From Sphingorhabdus sp. EL138 (GTDB taxonomy: Bacteria > Pseudomonadota > Alphaproteobacteria > Sphingomonadales > Sphingomonadaceae), in the NCBI RefSeq assembly GCF_945882965.1, contig NZ_CAMCWY010000001.1, positions 124,001 to 188,000 on the forward strand: DNA of 64,000 nt, written 5' to 3'. The number at the start of each line of letters is the position of its first letter. Positions within the stretch are counted from its first letter, which is position 1. The translations under genes and the position numbers were made by a program. Shown here one piece after another: positions 1 through 7,599 of the stretch. Below the pieces are notes generated by a model, which saw nothing but the letters and a program-made list of their open reading frames with translations, had not been told where the DNA came from and ran no database searches.

Positions 1-309
1 CCGCAACATGCACTTGCGATGCAGCAGATGAAGGCGTGCGGGCCAATCTTCGCCTTTTCGGTCGATGGTGGCCGTAAACAAGCACATGCCTTATTAAATG
101 GGCTGAAGTTGATCGATATCTCGAACAATATCGGCGATGCGCGCAGCCTGATGTGCCACCCGGCATCCTCCACGCATCACAGCATGGGCCCCGAAGCCCG
201 CGAAGCGATGGGCGTTGGCGAAGGCTTGATCCGCATCAATGTTGGTTTGGAAGATCCTGCCGATTTGATCGAAGATTTGGATCAGGCGCTCAAGGCCGCT
301 GGTTTATGA
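1..309 (+). CDS. metZ: O-succinylhomoserine sulfhydrylase, C-terminal end (partial)
   Basis: This is the last 102 codons of a PLP-dependent Cys/Met metabolism enzyme; the start lies outside the window. The family makes homocysteine directly from O-succinylhomoserine and sulfide in methionine synthesis, in the cytoplasm. The visible part shows the conserved tail: a stretch reading NIGDARSLMCHPASSTH, matching the usual 'SLGDxxSLxxHPAxxTH' signature, followed by GLIRINVGLEDPADLIEDL, which ends nearly all members. The PLP lysine is upstream and not seen. The stop codon overlaps the start of apaG (ATGA), so the two are probably co-translated. A cystathionine gamma-synthase or methionine gamma-lyase cannot be excluded from the tail alone, but a metZ–apaG order is what I recall from sphingomonads. 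Confidence 0.85.
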   Translation, partial: PQHALAMQQMKACGPIFAFSVDGGRKQAHALLNGLKLIDISNNIGDARSLMCHPASSTHHSMGPEAREAMGVGEGLIRINVGLEDPADLIEDLDQALKAAGL

Positions 310-716
310 GCGGCATCCTCGATTCCTTTTTCGCCGCCAGCGCGACGACTGACGGCATTACCGTCCGCGTCTCGCCAAATTTTTTGGTGGAACAATCCGC
401 GCCCGCCCAAGGACGCTGGTTCTGGTCCTACCATATCCGCATCGAAAATGTGGGTGATGCGCCTGTGCAATTAATGACCCGGCATTGGCGGATTACCGAT
501 GGTCGCGGCACGATCAGCCATGTCGATGGCGACGGCGTGGTGGGAGAACAGCCGCTGCTTAAGCCGGGCGAGAGCCATGATTATGTTTCCGGTTGCCCAT
601 TGCCCACACCCAGCGGCATGATGGAAGGGCAATATCGTTTCATTCGCGAAGATAGTACCACGTTCCTTGCTGAAATTCCGCGGTTTACGCTGGTCGCGCC
701 AGCTACGGCGCGATGA
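306..716 (+). CDS. apaG: ApaG (Co2+/Mg2+ efflux-associated, FN3-like fold) protein
   Basis: A 136-residue ApaG protein. ApaG is a small cytoplasmic beta-sandwich protein linked genetically to cobalt resistance and magnesium efflux; its biochemical job is not settled. The start is the ATG at 306, which overlaps the metZ stop as ATGA; a longer reading from 153 would lie inside metZ in another frame and is rejected. Family hallmarks are visible: GRWFWSYHIRIENVG near residue 38, VQLMTRHWRITDGRG near residue 55, VVGEQPLLKPGESHDYVSG, then PSGMMEGQYRF, which is the GxGxMxGxY region. Length matches the family (about 125–140). Its stop overlaps the next gene by ATGA. Confidence 0.95.
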   Translation: MSGILDSFFAASATTDGITVRVSPNFLVEQSAPAQGRWFWSYHIRIENVGDAPVQLMTRHWRITDGRGTISHVDGDGVVGEQPLLKPGESHDYVSGCPLPTPSGMMEGQYRFIREDSTTFLAEIPRFTLVAPATAR

Positions 717-1504
717 AGCGCACCCATCTGCCCCTAAACGGCTTGCGCGTACTTGACGCTGCGGCGCGGCATTTGAGCTTTACGAAGGCAGCCGACGAAC
801 TCGCGGTCACACCCGCCGCCGTCGGTCAACAAATCCGCGCGCTGGAGGATATGTTGGGCGTCGTGCTGTTCCGCCGCACGCCCAAGGGGCTGGAGCTGAC
901 GGACGAAGCGGCAAACGGCCTTGATGCCCTGCGCGCCGGGTTCCTGCAATTCGAAGAATCGGTCCGTGCAATGCAGGCGGGGCAGTCGTCCAATGCGCTG
1001 ACCATTGCCGCGCCGCGTGATTTTACCGCCAAATGGCTCGCCGCGCGGCTGGCGACGTTTAGCAAGGCAAACCCCGATACGCGTTTTAATTTGGTTGCGG
1101 CGGACGAGAGTATTGACTTTACCGAGGCCAATCTCGACCTCGCCATCCGCCTGACTACCGGGCCGGGGGAACATGAGGGCATTTGCCTTGCGGCGGGCGC
1201 TTATGTGACCGTTGCCGCGCCACAGGGTGGGGCAGAGACACCAATCAGCTGGCCAAATTGTCCGGTGGCAGAGGGCGTTGCCGCGCTTCGTCTTGCCGAC
1301 GCTGGCCTTGCCATTGACGCCGCCGCGATTGGGCTGGGCAGGGCGACTGTCCCGCTAATCCTTGCCGAAGCTGACATCGCCAGCGGCAAAGTGCGCGCCG
1401 TCGACAATGCGAAGGAAAGCGATCAAGCCTATTGGCTAGTCGCACCCTTGCCACAATGGCGGCAGAAGAAGGTGAAGGCGCTGGTTGAGGCTTTGACGGG
1501 GTGA
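713..1504 (+). CDS. LysR family transcriptional regulator (GcvA-like)
   Basis: A 263-residue DNA-binding regulator. Residues about 6–65 form the LysR winged helix-turn-helix: LRVLDAAARHLSFTKAADEL, then VTPAAVGQQIRALED and LFRRTPKGLELT. The 'LPPLNxLRxFEAAARHxSFxxAAxEL' style start and the two-residue GQQ in the recognition helix are typical of the GcvA/AmpR branch. The effector domain (about 90–260) is shorter than the usual 200 residues, so the protein is about 30–40 residues smaller than most family members. The start overlaps the apaG stop (ATGA) and the end overlaps the next gene by GTGA. LysR proteins usually regulate a divergent neighbour; none is present here, so the target is unknown. 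Confidence 0.9.
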   Translation: MKRTHLPLNGLRVLDAAARHLSFTKAADELAVTPAAVGQQIRALEDMLGVVLFRRTPKGLELTDEAANGLDALRAGFLQFEESVRAMQAGQSSNALTIAAPRDFTAKWLAARLATFSKANPDTRFNLVAADESIDFTEANLDLAIRLTTGPGEHEGICLAAGAYVTVAAPQGGAETPISWPNCPVAEGVAALRLADAGLAIDAAAIGLGRATVPLILAEADIASGKVRAVDNAKESDQAYWLVAPLPQWRQKKVKALVEALTG

Positions 1505-2040
1505 CTGCGCCGAAACTTCTCGGCGAGCGTGTCATTCTCAGGCAGTTGAGAGTCGATGATGCACCCGCGCTCTTTGATGTTCTATCCGATGACGAAGTTA
1601 TGCTTTATTGGTCTAGCGGCCCGCATGAGGATATCGATGAAACGCAAAGTTACATTGCTTTGAATGCAGACACCAAGGCTGGTCATATATGTTGGGCCAT
1701 CACGCTCGACGAAAGGGTCGCACTAGGATGGGTTATTCTTTTGCCGTGCCGCAAAAACAGCTTTGAGCTAGGTTATATTCTCGGACGCAGCCATTGGGGC
1801 AGAGGCTATACCTATGAAGCTACCTGTATGGCTTTGGATCATGCTTTTGTGAACCTCGCTGCGCGTCGGGTTATGGCAGACACAGACCCCGATAACATTG
1901 GTTCAATACGGCTTCTTGAAAAACTAGGTTTCCAGCGCGAAGGGCATTTGCGTGAAGCATGGGAAACCCATATCGGTCTACGCGATAGCCTGATTTTCGG
2001 AATATTGCGTTCCGAGTGGCTTAAATCAGCATCAGCCTGA
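1501..2040 (+). CDS. GNAT family N-acetyltransferase (RimJ/RimL-like)
   Basis: A 179-residue acetyl-CoA dependent acetyltransferase of the RimJ/RimL branch (Acetyltransf_3 type). The start is a GTG that overlaps the LysR stop codon as GTGA; the protein begins TAPKLLGERVILRQLRVDDA, the typical family opening. The acetyl-CoA binding region reads RSHWGRGYTYEATCMALDHAF near residues 97–117, followed by ARRVMADTDPDNIGSIRLLEKLGF, both clear family motifs. The substrate could be a ribosomal protein N-terminus, an amino acid or an antibiotic; nothing in the sequence decides this. The stop codon lies inside the left arm of a palindromic repeat that follows. Confidence 0.9.
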   Translation: MTAPKLLGERVILRQLRVDDAPALFDVLSDDEVMLYWSSGPHEDIDETQSYIALNADTKAGHICWAITLDERVALGWVILLPCRKNSFELGYILGRSHWGRGYTYEATCMALDHAFVNLAARRVMADTDPDNIGSIRLLEKLGFQREGHLREAWETHIGLRDSLIFGILRSEWLKSASA

Positions 2041-2118
2041 ACTTGGTTCAGCGTCCATTCCGTCTTTCAAGGTCCGCCTTGGCTGCACGATAGACCCTGA
2101 AGCGAGTTCAGGGGGACG
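2036..2118. repeat. Dispersed palindromic repeat, copy 1
   Basis: An imperfect inverted repeat between two convergent genes. The left arm (2036–2057) reads CCTGAACTTGGTTCAG then CGTCC; the right arm (2093–2118) contains ACCCTGAAGCGAGTTCAGGG. Between them is GCTGCACGATAGACCCTG (2082–2099), which recurs with one change at 21296–21313 in the second copy. The left arm includes the stop codon of the acetyltransferase. It could fold in the transcript and act as a terminator or 3' stabiliser for genes on both sides; there is no T-tract, so intrinsic termination is doubtful. Confidence 0.75.
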
Positions 2119-2163
2119 ATAGGTGATGCTCGGGGTGACGCTCGCGCGAAGAGACTGCCCCCA

Positions 2164-4152
2164 TCAAGCGTCAATCGTATCCTCATCCAACTGCGCGGCG
2201 TTTTCCTGAATGAAGTTGAACCGGTGCTCCGGATTTTTGCCCATCAGGCGGTCGACCAGGTCATTGACCACTGCGCGCCGTTCATATTCATGCGGCAAAG
2301 TGATGCGGATCAGCGAGCGGGTCGCCGGGTCCATTGTGGTTTCCTTCAACTGGTTCGGGTTCATTTCGCCGAGTCCCTTAAAGCGGCCAACATCGACCTT
2401 CTTGCCTTTGAACAGCGTCGTTTCCAATTCGGCGCGGTGGGCGTCATCGGCGGCATAGACGCTTTGGCTGCCATGCGTCAGGCGATAGAGCGGGGGGCGG
2501 GCGAGGAAGAGATGCCCGGCTTTCACGATCTCCGCCATTTCTTGGAAGAAAAATGTCATCAGCAAGGTCGCGATATGCGCGCCATCGACATCGGCATCGG
2601 TCATGATGATGATCCGTTCATAGCGCAGATTATCCGGGTTGCAGTCCTTACGTGTGCCACAGCCCAGCGCCAATTGCAGGTCGGCGATTTCATTGTTTGC
2701 GCGGATCTTGTCAGCCGTGGCCGATGCAACGTTTAGGATTTTACCCCGGATCGGCAGTATCGCCTGCGTCTTGCGATTGCGCGCTTGTTTCGCGCTGCCG
2801 CCTGCGCTGTCGCCTTCGACGATAAACAATTCGGTGCCAGTCGGGTCGTCCGACGCACAATCGGTAAGCTTACCCGGCAAGCGCACCTTGCGGCCTGAGG
2901 TCGCGGTCTTGCGCTTCACCTCACGCTCGGCCTTGCGGCGCAAGCGATCATCGACCTTTTCAAGGATGAAGCCTATCAACGCCTTGCCACGTTCCATATT
3001 GTCGGCAAGATAATGGTCAAAATGGTCGCGCACCGCGTTTTCGACAAGGCGCGTTGCCTCAGGTGAGGTCAACCGGTCCTTGGTCTGGCTTTGAAATTGC
3101 GGGTTGCGGATGAATACCGACAACATCAATTCGGCTTCGTTGAAAATGTCTTCCGCTGAAATCTGCGCGGCTTTTTTCTGGCCAATCAATTCGCCAAAGG
3201 CCCGCAGGCCCCTGGTCAGCGCGGCGCGAACGCCCGCCTCATGCGTGCCGCCATCGGGCGTGGGAATAGTGTTACAATACCAGCTATAGGAACCGTCGGA
3301 ATATAATGGCCATGAAATCGCCCATTCGACGCGCCCTTGCGCGTCGGGAAAATCCTGCGTCCCGGCGAAAAATTCGGTAGTGGCGCAGGCACGGGTGCCA
3401 AGCTGCTCTCGCAAATGGTCGGACAGACCGCCGGGGAATTGGAACACGGCTTCGGCGGGCACATCCTCGCTCGCCAATTCCGCATCGCAGCGCCAGCGTA
3501 TTTCGACGCCAGCAAACAAATAGGCCTTTGACCGCGCCAAACGGAACAGCCTCGCGGGTTTGAACTTCGCGTCTGCGCCAAAAATCTCGGGGTCGGGCGT
3601 AAAGGCAATCGTTGTTCCGCGCCGGTTGGGCGTTGGGCCCAATTCCTCCAACTTGCCGAGCGGAAGGCCTTGCGAAAATCGCTGGCGATAAAGCTGCTTG
3701 TTGCGCGCGACCTCAACTAAAGTATCAGTCGAAAGCGCATTGACGACCGACACACCCACACCATGCAGGCCGCCCGAGGTCGCATAGGCCTTGTCGGTGA
3801 ATTTACCGCCGGAGTGCAAGGTTGTGAGGATGACCTCAAGCGCAGACTTGTCAGGGAACTTCGGATGCGGATCGACCGGAATACCGCGGCCATTGTCAGT
3901 AATGGTAAGGCGGTTGCCGACACCCAGAAGAACTTCGATCCGGTTGGCGTGGCCGGCAACAGCCTCATCCATCGAATTGTCGAGCACTTCGGACGCCAGA
4001 TGGTGCAACGCGCGCTCATCAATGCCGCCAATATACATGCCCGGGCGACGGCGAACAGGCTCAAGCCCCTCCAACACCTCAATCGCAGAAGCGGTATAGT
4101 CATTGGATGCGGCGGTGGCGGCCGCGCTGCCGCCGAACAGGTCATCGTTCAT
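2164..4152 (-). CDS. parE: DNA topoisomerase IV subunit B (ParE)
   Basis: A 662-residue type IIA topoisomerase ATPase subunit. With ParC it unlinks daughter chromosomes after replication. The GHKL ATPase site is intact: RRRPGMYIGG (34–43), EVLDNSMDEA with Glu55 and Asn59, DNGRGIP (86–92) and GGLHGVG (127–133). The TOPRIM domain has EGDSAGG from Glu446 and MTDADVDGAH at 517–526 with its metal-binding aspartates. The C-terminus reads GRFKGLGEMNPNQLKETTMDP, the GyrB/ParE C-terminal signature. It is shorter than most GyrB (about 800), and the plain GSAAATAASNDYTASAIEVL leader is typical of alphaproteobacterial ParE. A GANTC methylation site (4174–4178) lies 22 bp before the start. parC is not in the window. 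Confidence 0.95.
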   Translation of the reverse strand: MNDDLFGGSAAATAASNDYTASAIEVLEGLEPVRRRPGMYIGGIDERALHHLASEVLDNSMDEAVAGHANRIEVLLGVGNRLTITDNGRGIPVDPHPKFPDKSALEVILTTLHSGGKFTDKAYATSGGLHGVGVSVVNALSTDTLVEVARNKQLYRQRFSQGLPLGKLEELGPTPNRRGTTIAFTPDPEIFGADAKFKPARLFRLARSKAYLFAGVEIRWRCDAELASEDVPAEAVFQFPGGLSDHLREQLGTRACATTEFFAGTQDFPDAQGRVEWAISWPLYSDGSYSWYCNTIPTPDGGTHEAGVRAALTRGLRAFGELIGQKKAAQISAEDIFNEAELMLSVFIRNPQFQSQTKDRLTSPEATRLVENAVRDHFDHYLADNMERGKALIGFILEKVDDRLRRKAEREVKRKTATSGRKVRLPGKLTDCASDDPTGTELFIVEGDSAGGSAKQARNRKTQAILPIRGKILNVASATADKIRANNEIADLQLALGCGTRKDCNPDNLRYERIIIMTDADVDGAHIATLLMTFFFQEMAEIVKAGHLFLARPPLYRLTHGSQSVYAADDAHRAELETTLFKGKKVDVGRFKGLGEMNPNQLKETTMDPATRSLIRITLPHEYERRAVVNDLVDRLMGKNPEHRFNFIQENAAQLDEDTIDA

Positions 4153-4239
4153 CGGTATGCTATAGGCACGGGAGAGTCACCCGCGCAAGCACGAGCACAA
4201 GGCTTTGAAAATAGCCTGTGGATATTTCGTTTCCGGCCT

Positions 4240-4911
4240 TTAACGAACCCTTGGCCCACCAAACGGCATGGGTGGTGGAGGGCGGCGCACACCGCGTGGA
4301 AGCTGCGCCTGATAGGCACGGCCGCAATGTTCGACACAATAAGGGAAGCCCGGATTCACGGGCACACCGCAGAAATGGAAATCCGCCTCACCGGGGTGGC
4401 CAAGTGGCCAGCGACAAATACGCTCGTTCAAATCGAGCAAGGATGTTTTGTCCGCCATTTCGCGGCTGGGCTTTGCGGGCACAAGGCGGCGTGGCGGGGC
4501 AGGTGGTATGGGCGCTTGTTGATCGCCGGGACCCTGACGCATGAAGCCACCGGGTCCAATGGATACGATACGCGGCATCGCCGACGCGCGCGGCGCGGGT
4601 GCCTCTAAGGTATCATCGTCTGCGCGCACAGGGGTAATTGGTTCAGCGGTCGGTGCAGATGGACGTGGGCGCGCTGGCGCAGCGGCGGCAGGAGCCTTTG
4701 CCGGCGCCGGTGCAGCCTTTTTCGGCGCGGCTTTTTTGTCCGCATCGTTCGACTTCACAGGCGAAGGGCGTGATTTCAGGCCCAAACGGTGTGCCTTGCC
4801 AATAACGGCATTGCGGCTGACGCCGCCAAGTTCATCTGCGATCTGGCTTGCGGTCAGGCCTTTGTCCCAAAGCGCCTTTAGCTGATCAATCCGCTGGTCG
4901 GTCCACGACAT
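4240..4911 (-). CDS. gcrA: GcrA cell cycle regulator
   Basis: A 223-residue GcrA protein, the alphaproteobacterial sigma70 cofactor that activates promoters carrying CcrM-methylated GANTC sites. I start it at the ATG at 4911, giving SWTDQRIDQLKALWDKG, because this is the universal GcrA N-terminus; the reading frame is open 12 codons further up without support. Residues 1–50 are the DNA-binding helix-turn-helix (GLTASQIADEL, SRNAVIGKAHRLGL). A long Ala/Pro/Lys linker (about 50–140) follows. The C-terminal sigma70-binding part carries ICRWPLGHPGE, FHFCGVPV and PYCVEHCGRAYQ, the conserved Cys/His-rich signature. It is divergent from the ABC permease gene, sharing a 91 bp promoter region. No ccrM gene is in the window. 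Confidence 0.95.
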   Translation of the reverse strand: MSWTDQRIDQLKALWDKGLTASQIADELGGVSRNAVIGKAHRLGLKSRPSPVKSNDADKKAAPKKAAPAPAKAPAAAAPARPRPSAPTAEPITPVRADDDTLEAPAPRASAMPRIVSIGPGGFMRQGPGDQQAPIPPAPPRRLVPAKPSREMADKTSLLDLNERICRWPLGHPGEADFHFCGVPVNPGFPYCVEHCGRAYQAQLPRGVRRPPPPMPFGGPRVR

Positions 4912-4986
4912 AATTGCAATTCCAATAACGAGTTCTATTTGCCGCACGAATGACGCGATTGCGCCTTGCGGTTATCGCTGCAAGCC

Positions 4987-5011
4987 GATAGTCGATTGCT
5001 CAATGACTATC
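4987..5011 (+). promoter_or_regulatory. Hairpin enclosing the ABC permease start codon
   Basis: GATAGTC (4987–4993) is an exact inverted match to GACTATC (5005–5011), and inside it ATT (4995–4997) can pair with AAT (5002–5004) round a GCTC loop, leaving G4994 bulged. The annotated ATG (5003–5005) sits in the 3' arm, and no clear Shine-Dalgarno precedes it. In RNA this would hide the start codon; in DNA it may instead be an operator in the gcrA/permease divergent promoter. If translation really starts at the GTG at 5057, which has AGGGAGG at 5039–5045, the hairpin would lie in the 5' leader. Confidence 0.5.
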
Positions 5012-5860
5012 CACCATAAAAGCAACACTGGCCAAGATAGGGAGGCCAACCCCGTTGTGCAACTGCCCGATGGAGAACGCTATATCCGCAATGTAAACTG
5101 GGTTGGCCTGCAAACCTTGTACACGAAAGAGGTCCGCCGCTTTTTTAAGGTGCAGCTGCAAACCGTGTGGGCCCCGTCCATTACGACCCTGCTCTATCTG
5201 ATCATCTTCACCGTCGCCTTGGGCGCGGTCAAGCCAACCGTGTTGGGCGTGTCGTTCGCTGACTTTATCGCGCCTGGCCTTATCATCATGGGCATGATGC
5301 AGAACGCTTTTGCAAATTCGAGCTTCTCGCTGTTGGTGGGCAAGATTCAGGGAACGATTGTTGATTATCTGATGCCTCCGCTTTCCAACGCGGAGGTTTT
5401 GACCGCGCTTACGGCGGCTGCGGTGACGCGGGCGTTTCTGGTTGGCGGAACGATCTGGCTTGCCATGTTATTCTGGCCCGGCGTCCATGTCACCCCTATG
5501 CATTTCTGGGCGGTTTTGTGGTTCGGGCTGATGGGGTCCATGATGCTTGCGCTTATCGGCGTCATGACATCAATATGGGCGGAAAAGTTCGATCATGCCG
5601 CCGCAGTCAGCAACTTCATCGTTGCGCCTGCGGCTTTGCTGTCTGGCACTTTCTATTCGGTTGATACATTATCGCCTACTTTTCAGGTGATTAGCCACGC
5701 TAACCCGTTTTTCTACGCGATTTCGGGTTTCCGCTATGGCTTTATCGGCAACGCGGATAGCCCGGTGGCGTTTGGCGCATTGCTGTTGCTCGCGCTCAAC
5801 ACGGCACTTGGGCTTATCTGCTATCTCTTGCTGCGCTCTGGATGGAAATTACGCGCATAA
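5003..5860 (+). CDS. ABC-2 type transporter permease
   Basis: A 285-residue integral membrane protein of the ABC-2 family, the type that moves polysaccharide, drugs or lipids outward. After a soluble N-terminus of about 45 residues it has roughly six hydrophobic segments: TLLYLIIFTVALG (about 55–70), LIIMGMMQNAF, FLVGGTIWLAMLF, WAVLWFGLMGSMMLALIGV, NFIVAPAALLSGTFY and ALLLLALNTALGLICYLLL at the end. The motif LSGTFYSVDTLSPTFQ followed by ANPFFYAISGFRYG is the ABC-2 signature. No ATP-binding gene is adjacent, so its partner is encoded elsewhere. The start is uncertain: ATG 5003 lies in a hairpin with no ribosome binding site, while GTG 5057 has AGGGAGG 11 nt upstream. Confidence 0.88.
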   Translation: MTIHHKSNTGQDREANPVVQLPDGERYIRNVNWVGLQTLYTKEVRRFFKVQLQTVWAPSITTLLYLIIFTVALGAVKPTVLGVSFADFIAPGLIIMGMMQNAFANSSFSLLVGKIQGTIVDYLMPPLSNAEVLTALTAAAVTRAFLVGGTIWLAMLFWPGVHVTPMHFWAVLWFGLMGSMMLALIGVMTSIWAEKFDHAAAVSNFIVAPAALLSGTFYSVDTLSPTFQVISHANPFFYAISGFRYGFIGNADSPVAFGALLLLALNTALGLICYLLLRSGWKLRA

Positions 5861-5897
5861 TTGACGCGGCGTAGGTGGATTTAAGTCGCCCTGACTC

Positions 5898-6317
5898 TTA
5901 GCTGGCCGGCGTCCATGTTTGCGCCTGACAAAATGGTCCAATACATCCTTTGACGACTAGATTGCCTGACTTGCCCTTGTAGACGATCGAGCGATAGGTT
6001 TTACCTGACTTGGGATCGTAAATCTGGCCTTTCCATTCTTTGCCGTCGGACTTGAATCCAGTCAGGACATTCATGCCCAATATCGTTCGGTTGCGTAGCG
6101 CTTTATCGGGGTTGTTCATGTCCTTCGCGCCCGCACCTGCTGGCGGGTTGACAAGAAACTTCACCAGCTTCCCGCATAATGCCGCGCCGCATTGGTATAC
6201 TGCGACCACGCCGTCCTTGCTTTGTGTGACCCAAAGCCCGGAAACTGGCGCGGCGGCTTGTGCGGGCACGGCCGCGATAATCGCGGCTGCGATCATCCAT
6301 TTTTTGCTGTGATGCAT
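5898..6317 (-). CDS. DUF2147 family secreted protein
   Basis: A 139-residue exported protein of the DUF2147 family, whose function is not known. I start it at the ATG at 6317 because AAGGA lies 6 nt upstream and a signal peptide follows directly (HHSKKWMIAAAIIAAVPAQA, cut after Ala-Gln-Ala). The mature part opens with VSGLWVTQSKDGVVAVYQCG, then LCGKLVKFLVN, TILGMNVLTGFKSDGKEWKG, IYDPKSGKTYRS and a final cysteine-containing strand; this order (GxW, DG, C, Y-DP-GKTY) is the family pattern. It is convergent with the ABC permease and divergent from maiA. It probably folds as a small beta-barrel in the periplasm. Confidence 0.85.
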   Translation of the reverse strand: MHHSKKWMIAAAIIAAVPAQAAAPVSGLWVTQSKDGVVAVYQCGAALCGKLVKFLVNPPAGAGAKDMNNPDKALRNRTILGMNVLTGFKSDGKEWKGQIYDPKSGKTYRSIVYKGKSGNLVVKGCIGPFCQAQTWTPAS

Positions 6318-6416
6318 ATCGGGTCCTTCGAGTTGAAGACCTGCATAAACGGCCAATACGCAAGTCGCAAGTCGCAATGCTTTTGCCTTTTACCTATGCC
6401 ATGCTTATTGGGATGC

Positions 6417-7049
6417 ATGAGTGAAATTATCCTGTTCGACTACCAGCGTTCGTCCGCAAGCTATCGTGTGCGCATTGTGCTGAACCTTAAAAATGTGACG
6501 TATACGCGCGTGCCAACCAGCCTGCTGGACAATGCCCAAAGGGCACCCGATTATGTGGAGCGCAATCCGCAGGGCTTTGTCCCGATGCTGTCGATAAACG
6601 GGCATGACCTGACGCAAAGCTTGGCGATTATTGACTATCTGGATGCGCAATATCCCGACCCCGCGATGGTCTCTTCAAATCCGGCGGATCGGGCAAAAAC
6701 ATTGGCGCAGGCGCTGATTATCGCTGCCGACATACATCCCATCGATAATCTGCGCGTCCTGCGATATCTGAAGGACCAGATGGGCCAATCGCAAGAGGCT
6801 GTGGACCAATGGTTCAGGCACTGGATAATTGAAGGTTTCACGGCGTTGGAGGCAATGGCACCCGAAGATGGCTTGTTCGGCGGCGATTTGCCGAATTTGG
6901 CCGATGTCTGCCTTGTCCCGCAAATGGCGAATGCCCGCCGCGTGGATACGCCGTTGGATGCCTTTCCCAAGCTATTGCGGATGGATGCCGCGCTGACCGC
7001 GTTTCCGGCGTTTGCCGCGGCGCATCCTGACCAAGTGAAGCCCGACTGA
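6417..7049 (+). CDS. maiA: Maleylacetoacetate isomerase (zeta-class glutathione transferase)
   Basis: A 210-residue glutathione-dependent isomerase that turns 4-maleylacetoacetate into 4-fumarylacetoacetate in tyrosine/homogentisate breakdown. I start at ATG 6417 (SEIILFDYQ), the normal family start; the open frame extends upstream over DUF2147 but without support. The zeta-class glutathione site is visible as SSASYRVRIVLNLK (12–25), here with Ala-Ser-Tyr where many members have SCxWR. NPQGFVPML and LTQSLAIIDYLDAQYPD complete the thioredoxin-like domain (1–82); the helical domain contains PEDGLFGGDLPNLADVCLVPQ. The stop shares one base with the start of the marR gene. The fumarylacetoacetate hydrolase relative two genes on supports the pathway; homogentisate dioxygenase is not here. 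Confidence 0.9.
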   Translation: MSEIILFDYQRSSASYRVRIVLNLKNVTYTRVPTSLLDNAQRAPDYVERNPQGFVPMLSINGHDLTQSLAIIDYLDAQYPDPAMVSSNPADRAKTLAQALIIAADIHPIDNLRVLRYLKDQMGQSQEAVDQWFRHWIIEGFTALEAMAPEDGLFGGDLPNLADVCLVPQMANARRVDTPLDAFPKLLRMDAALTAFPAFAAAHPDQVKPD

Positions 7050-7495
7050 TGCCAACAAAAAAACTGACGCTCGGTGCGTTTCTTCCTTATCAATTATCCA
7101 TCACCTCGAACGCGGTCAGTAACCTGATCGCGCGTGCTTATCGTGGGAAATTTGCTCTAAAGTTGCCGGAATGGCGAGTTATGGCGCTGTTGGGCGAAAG
7201 CGATGTGGCAACGCAGCGGCAATTGGTTACGGCAACCGCGATGGACAAGGTCACCATTAACCGCGCGTGCAAGGCGTTGGAGGAACGCAGCCTGATCAGC
7301 CGTGTGCCTAACACGTCGGATGGCCGTTCACATCATCTGGCGCTCACGCCAGCGGGACGCGATTTATACGAACACATTGTGCCAGAGGCGCTGACGTTAG
7401 AGGCCGAGCTTGAGAAGATATTAGGCAGCGGCGAGGCGAAGTTGTTGGAGGCGATGTTGGCGCAATTGCGCGCGCGAGTCGTTGAGCTGGGTTAG
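7049..7495 (+). CDS. MarR family transcriptional regulator
   Basis: A 148-residue winged-helix repressor. The start overlaps the maiA stop (TGATG). The DNA-binding part is recognisable: KLPEWRVMALLGESDVATQRQLV, then AMDKVTINRACKALEERSLISRV and the wing SDGRSHHLALTPAGRDLYE, which is the MarR signature (TxxDRRxxxxxLTxxG). Helices at both ends would form the dimer interface. Its place between maiA and the FAH hydrolase gene suggests that it controls homogentisate or a related aromatic pathway, as MarR-type regulators do in other bacteria; this is inference. I did not find a convincing operator palindrome in the short gaps on either side. Confidence 0.9.
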   Translation: MPTKKLTLGAFLPYQLSITSNAVSNLIARAYRGKFALKLPEWRVMALLGESDVATQRQLVTATAMDKVTINRACKALEERSLISRVPNTSDGRSHHLALTPAGRDLYEHIVPEALTLEAELEKILGSGEAKLLEAMLAQLRARVVELG

Positions 7496-7599
7496 GAGCC
7501 CAATTTCCTCGCGCCCAACATTCCCGACGCCCAAACGCAGAGTTGCGGTTGCCGCAACCGCAATATCGTTGCATGAAGGGCAAAAGCCGGAGAAACATC

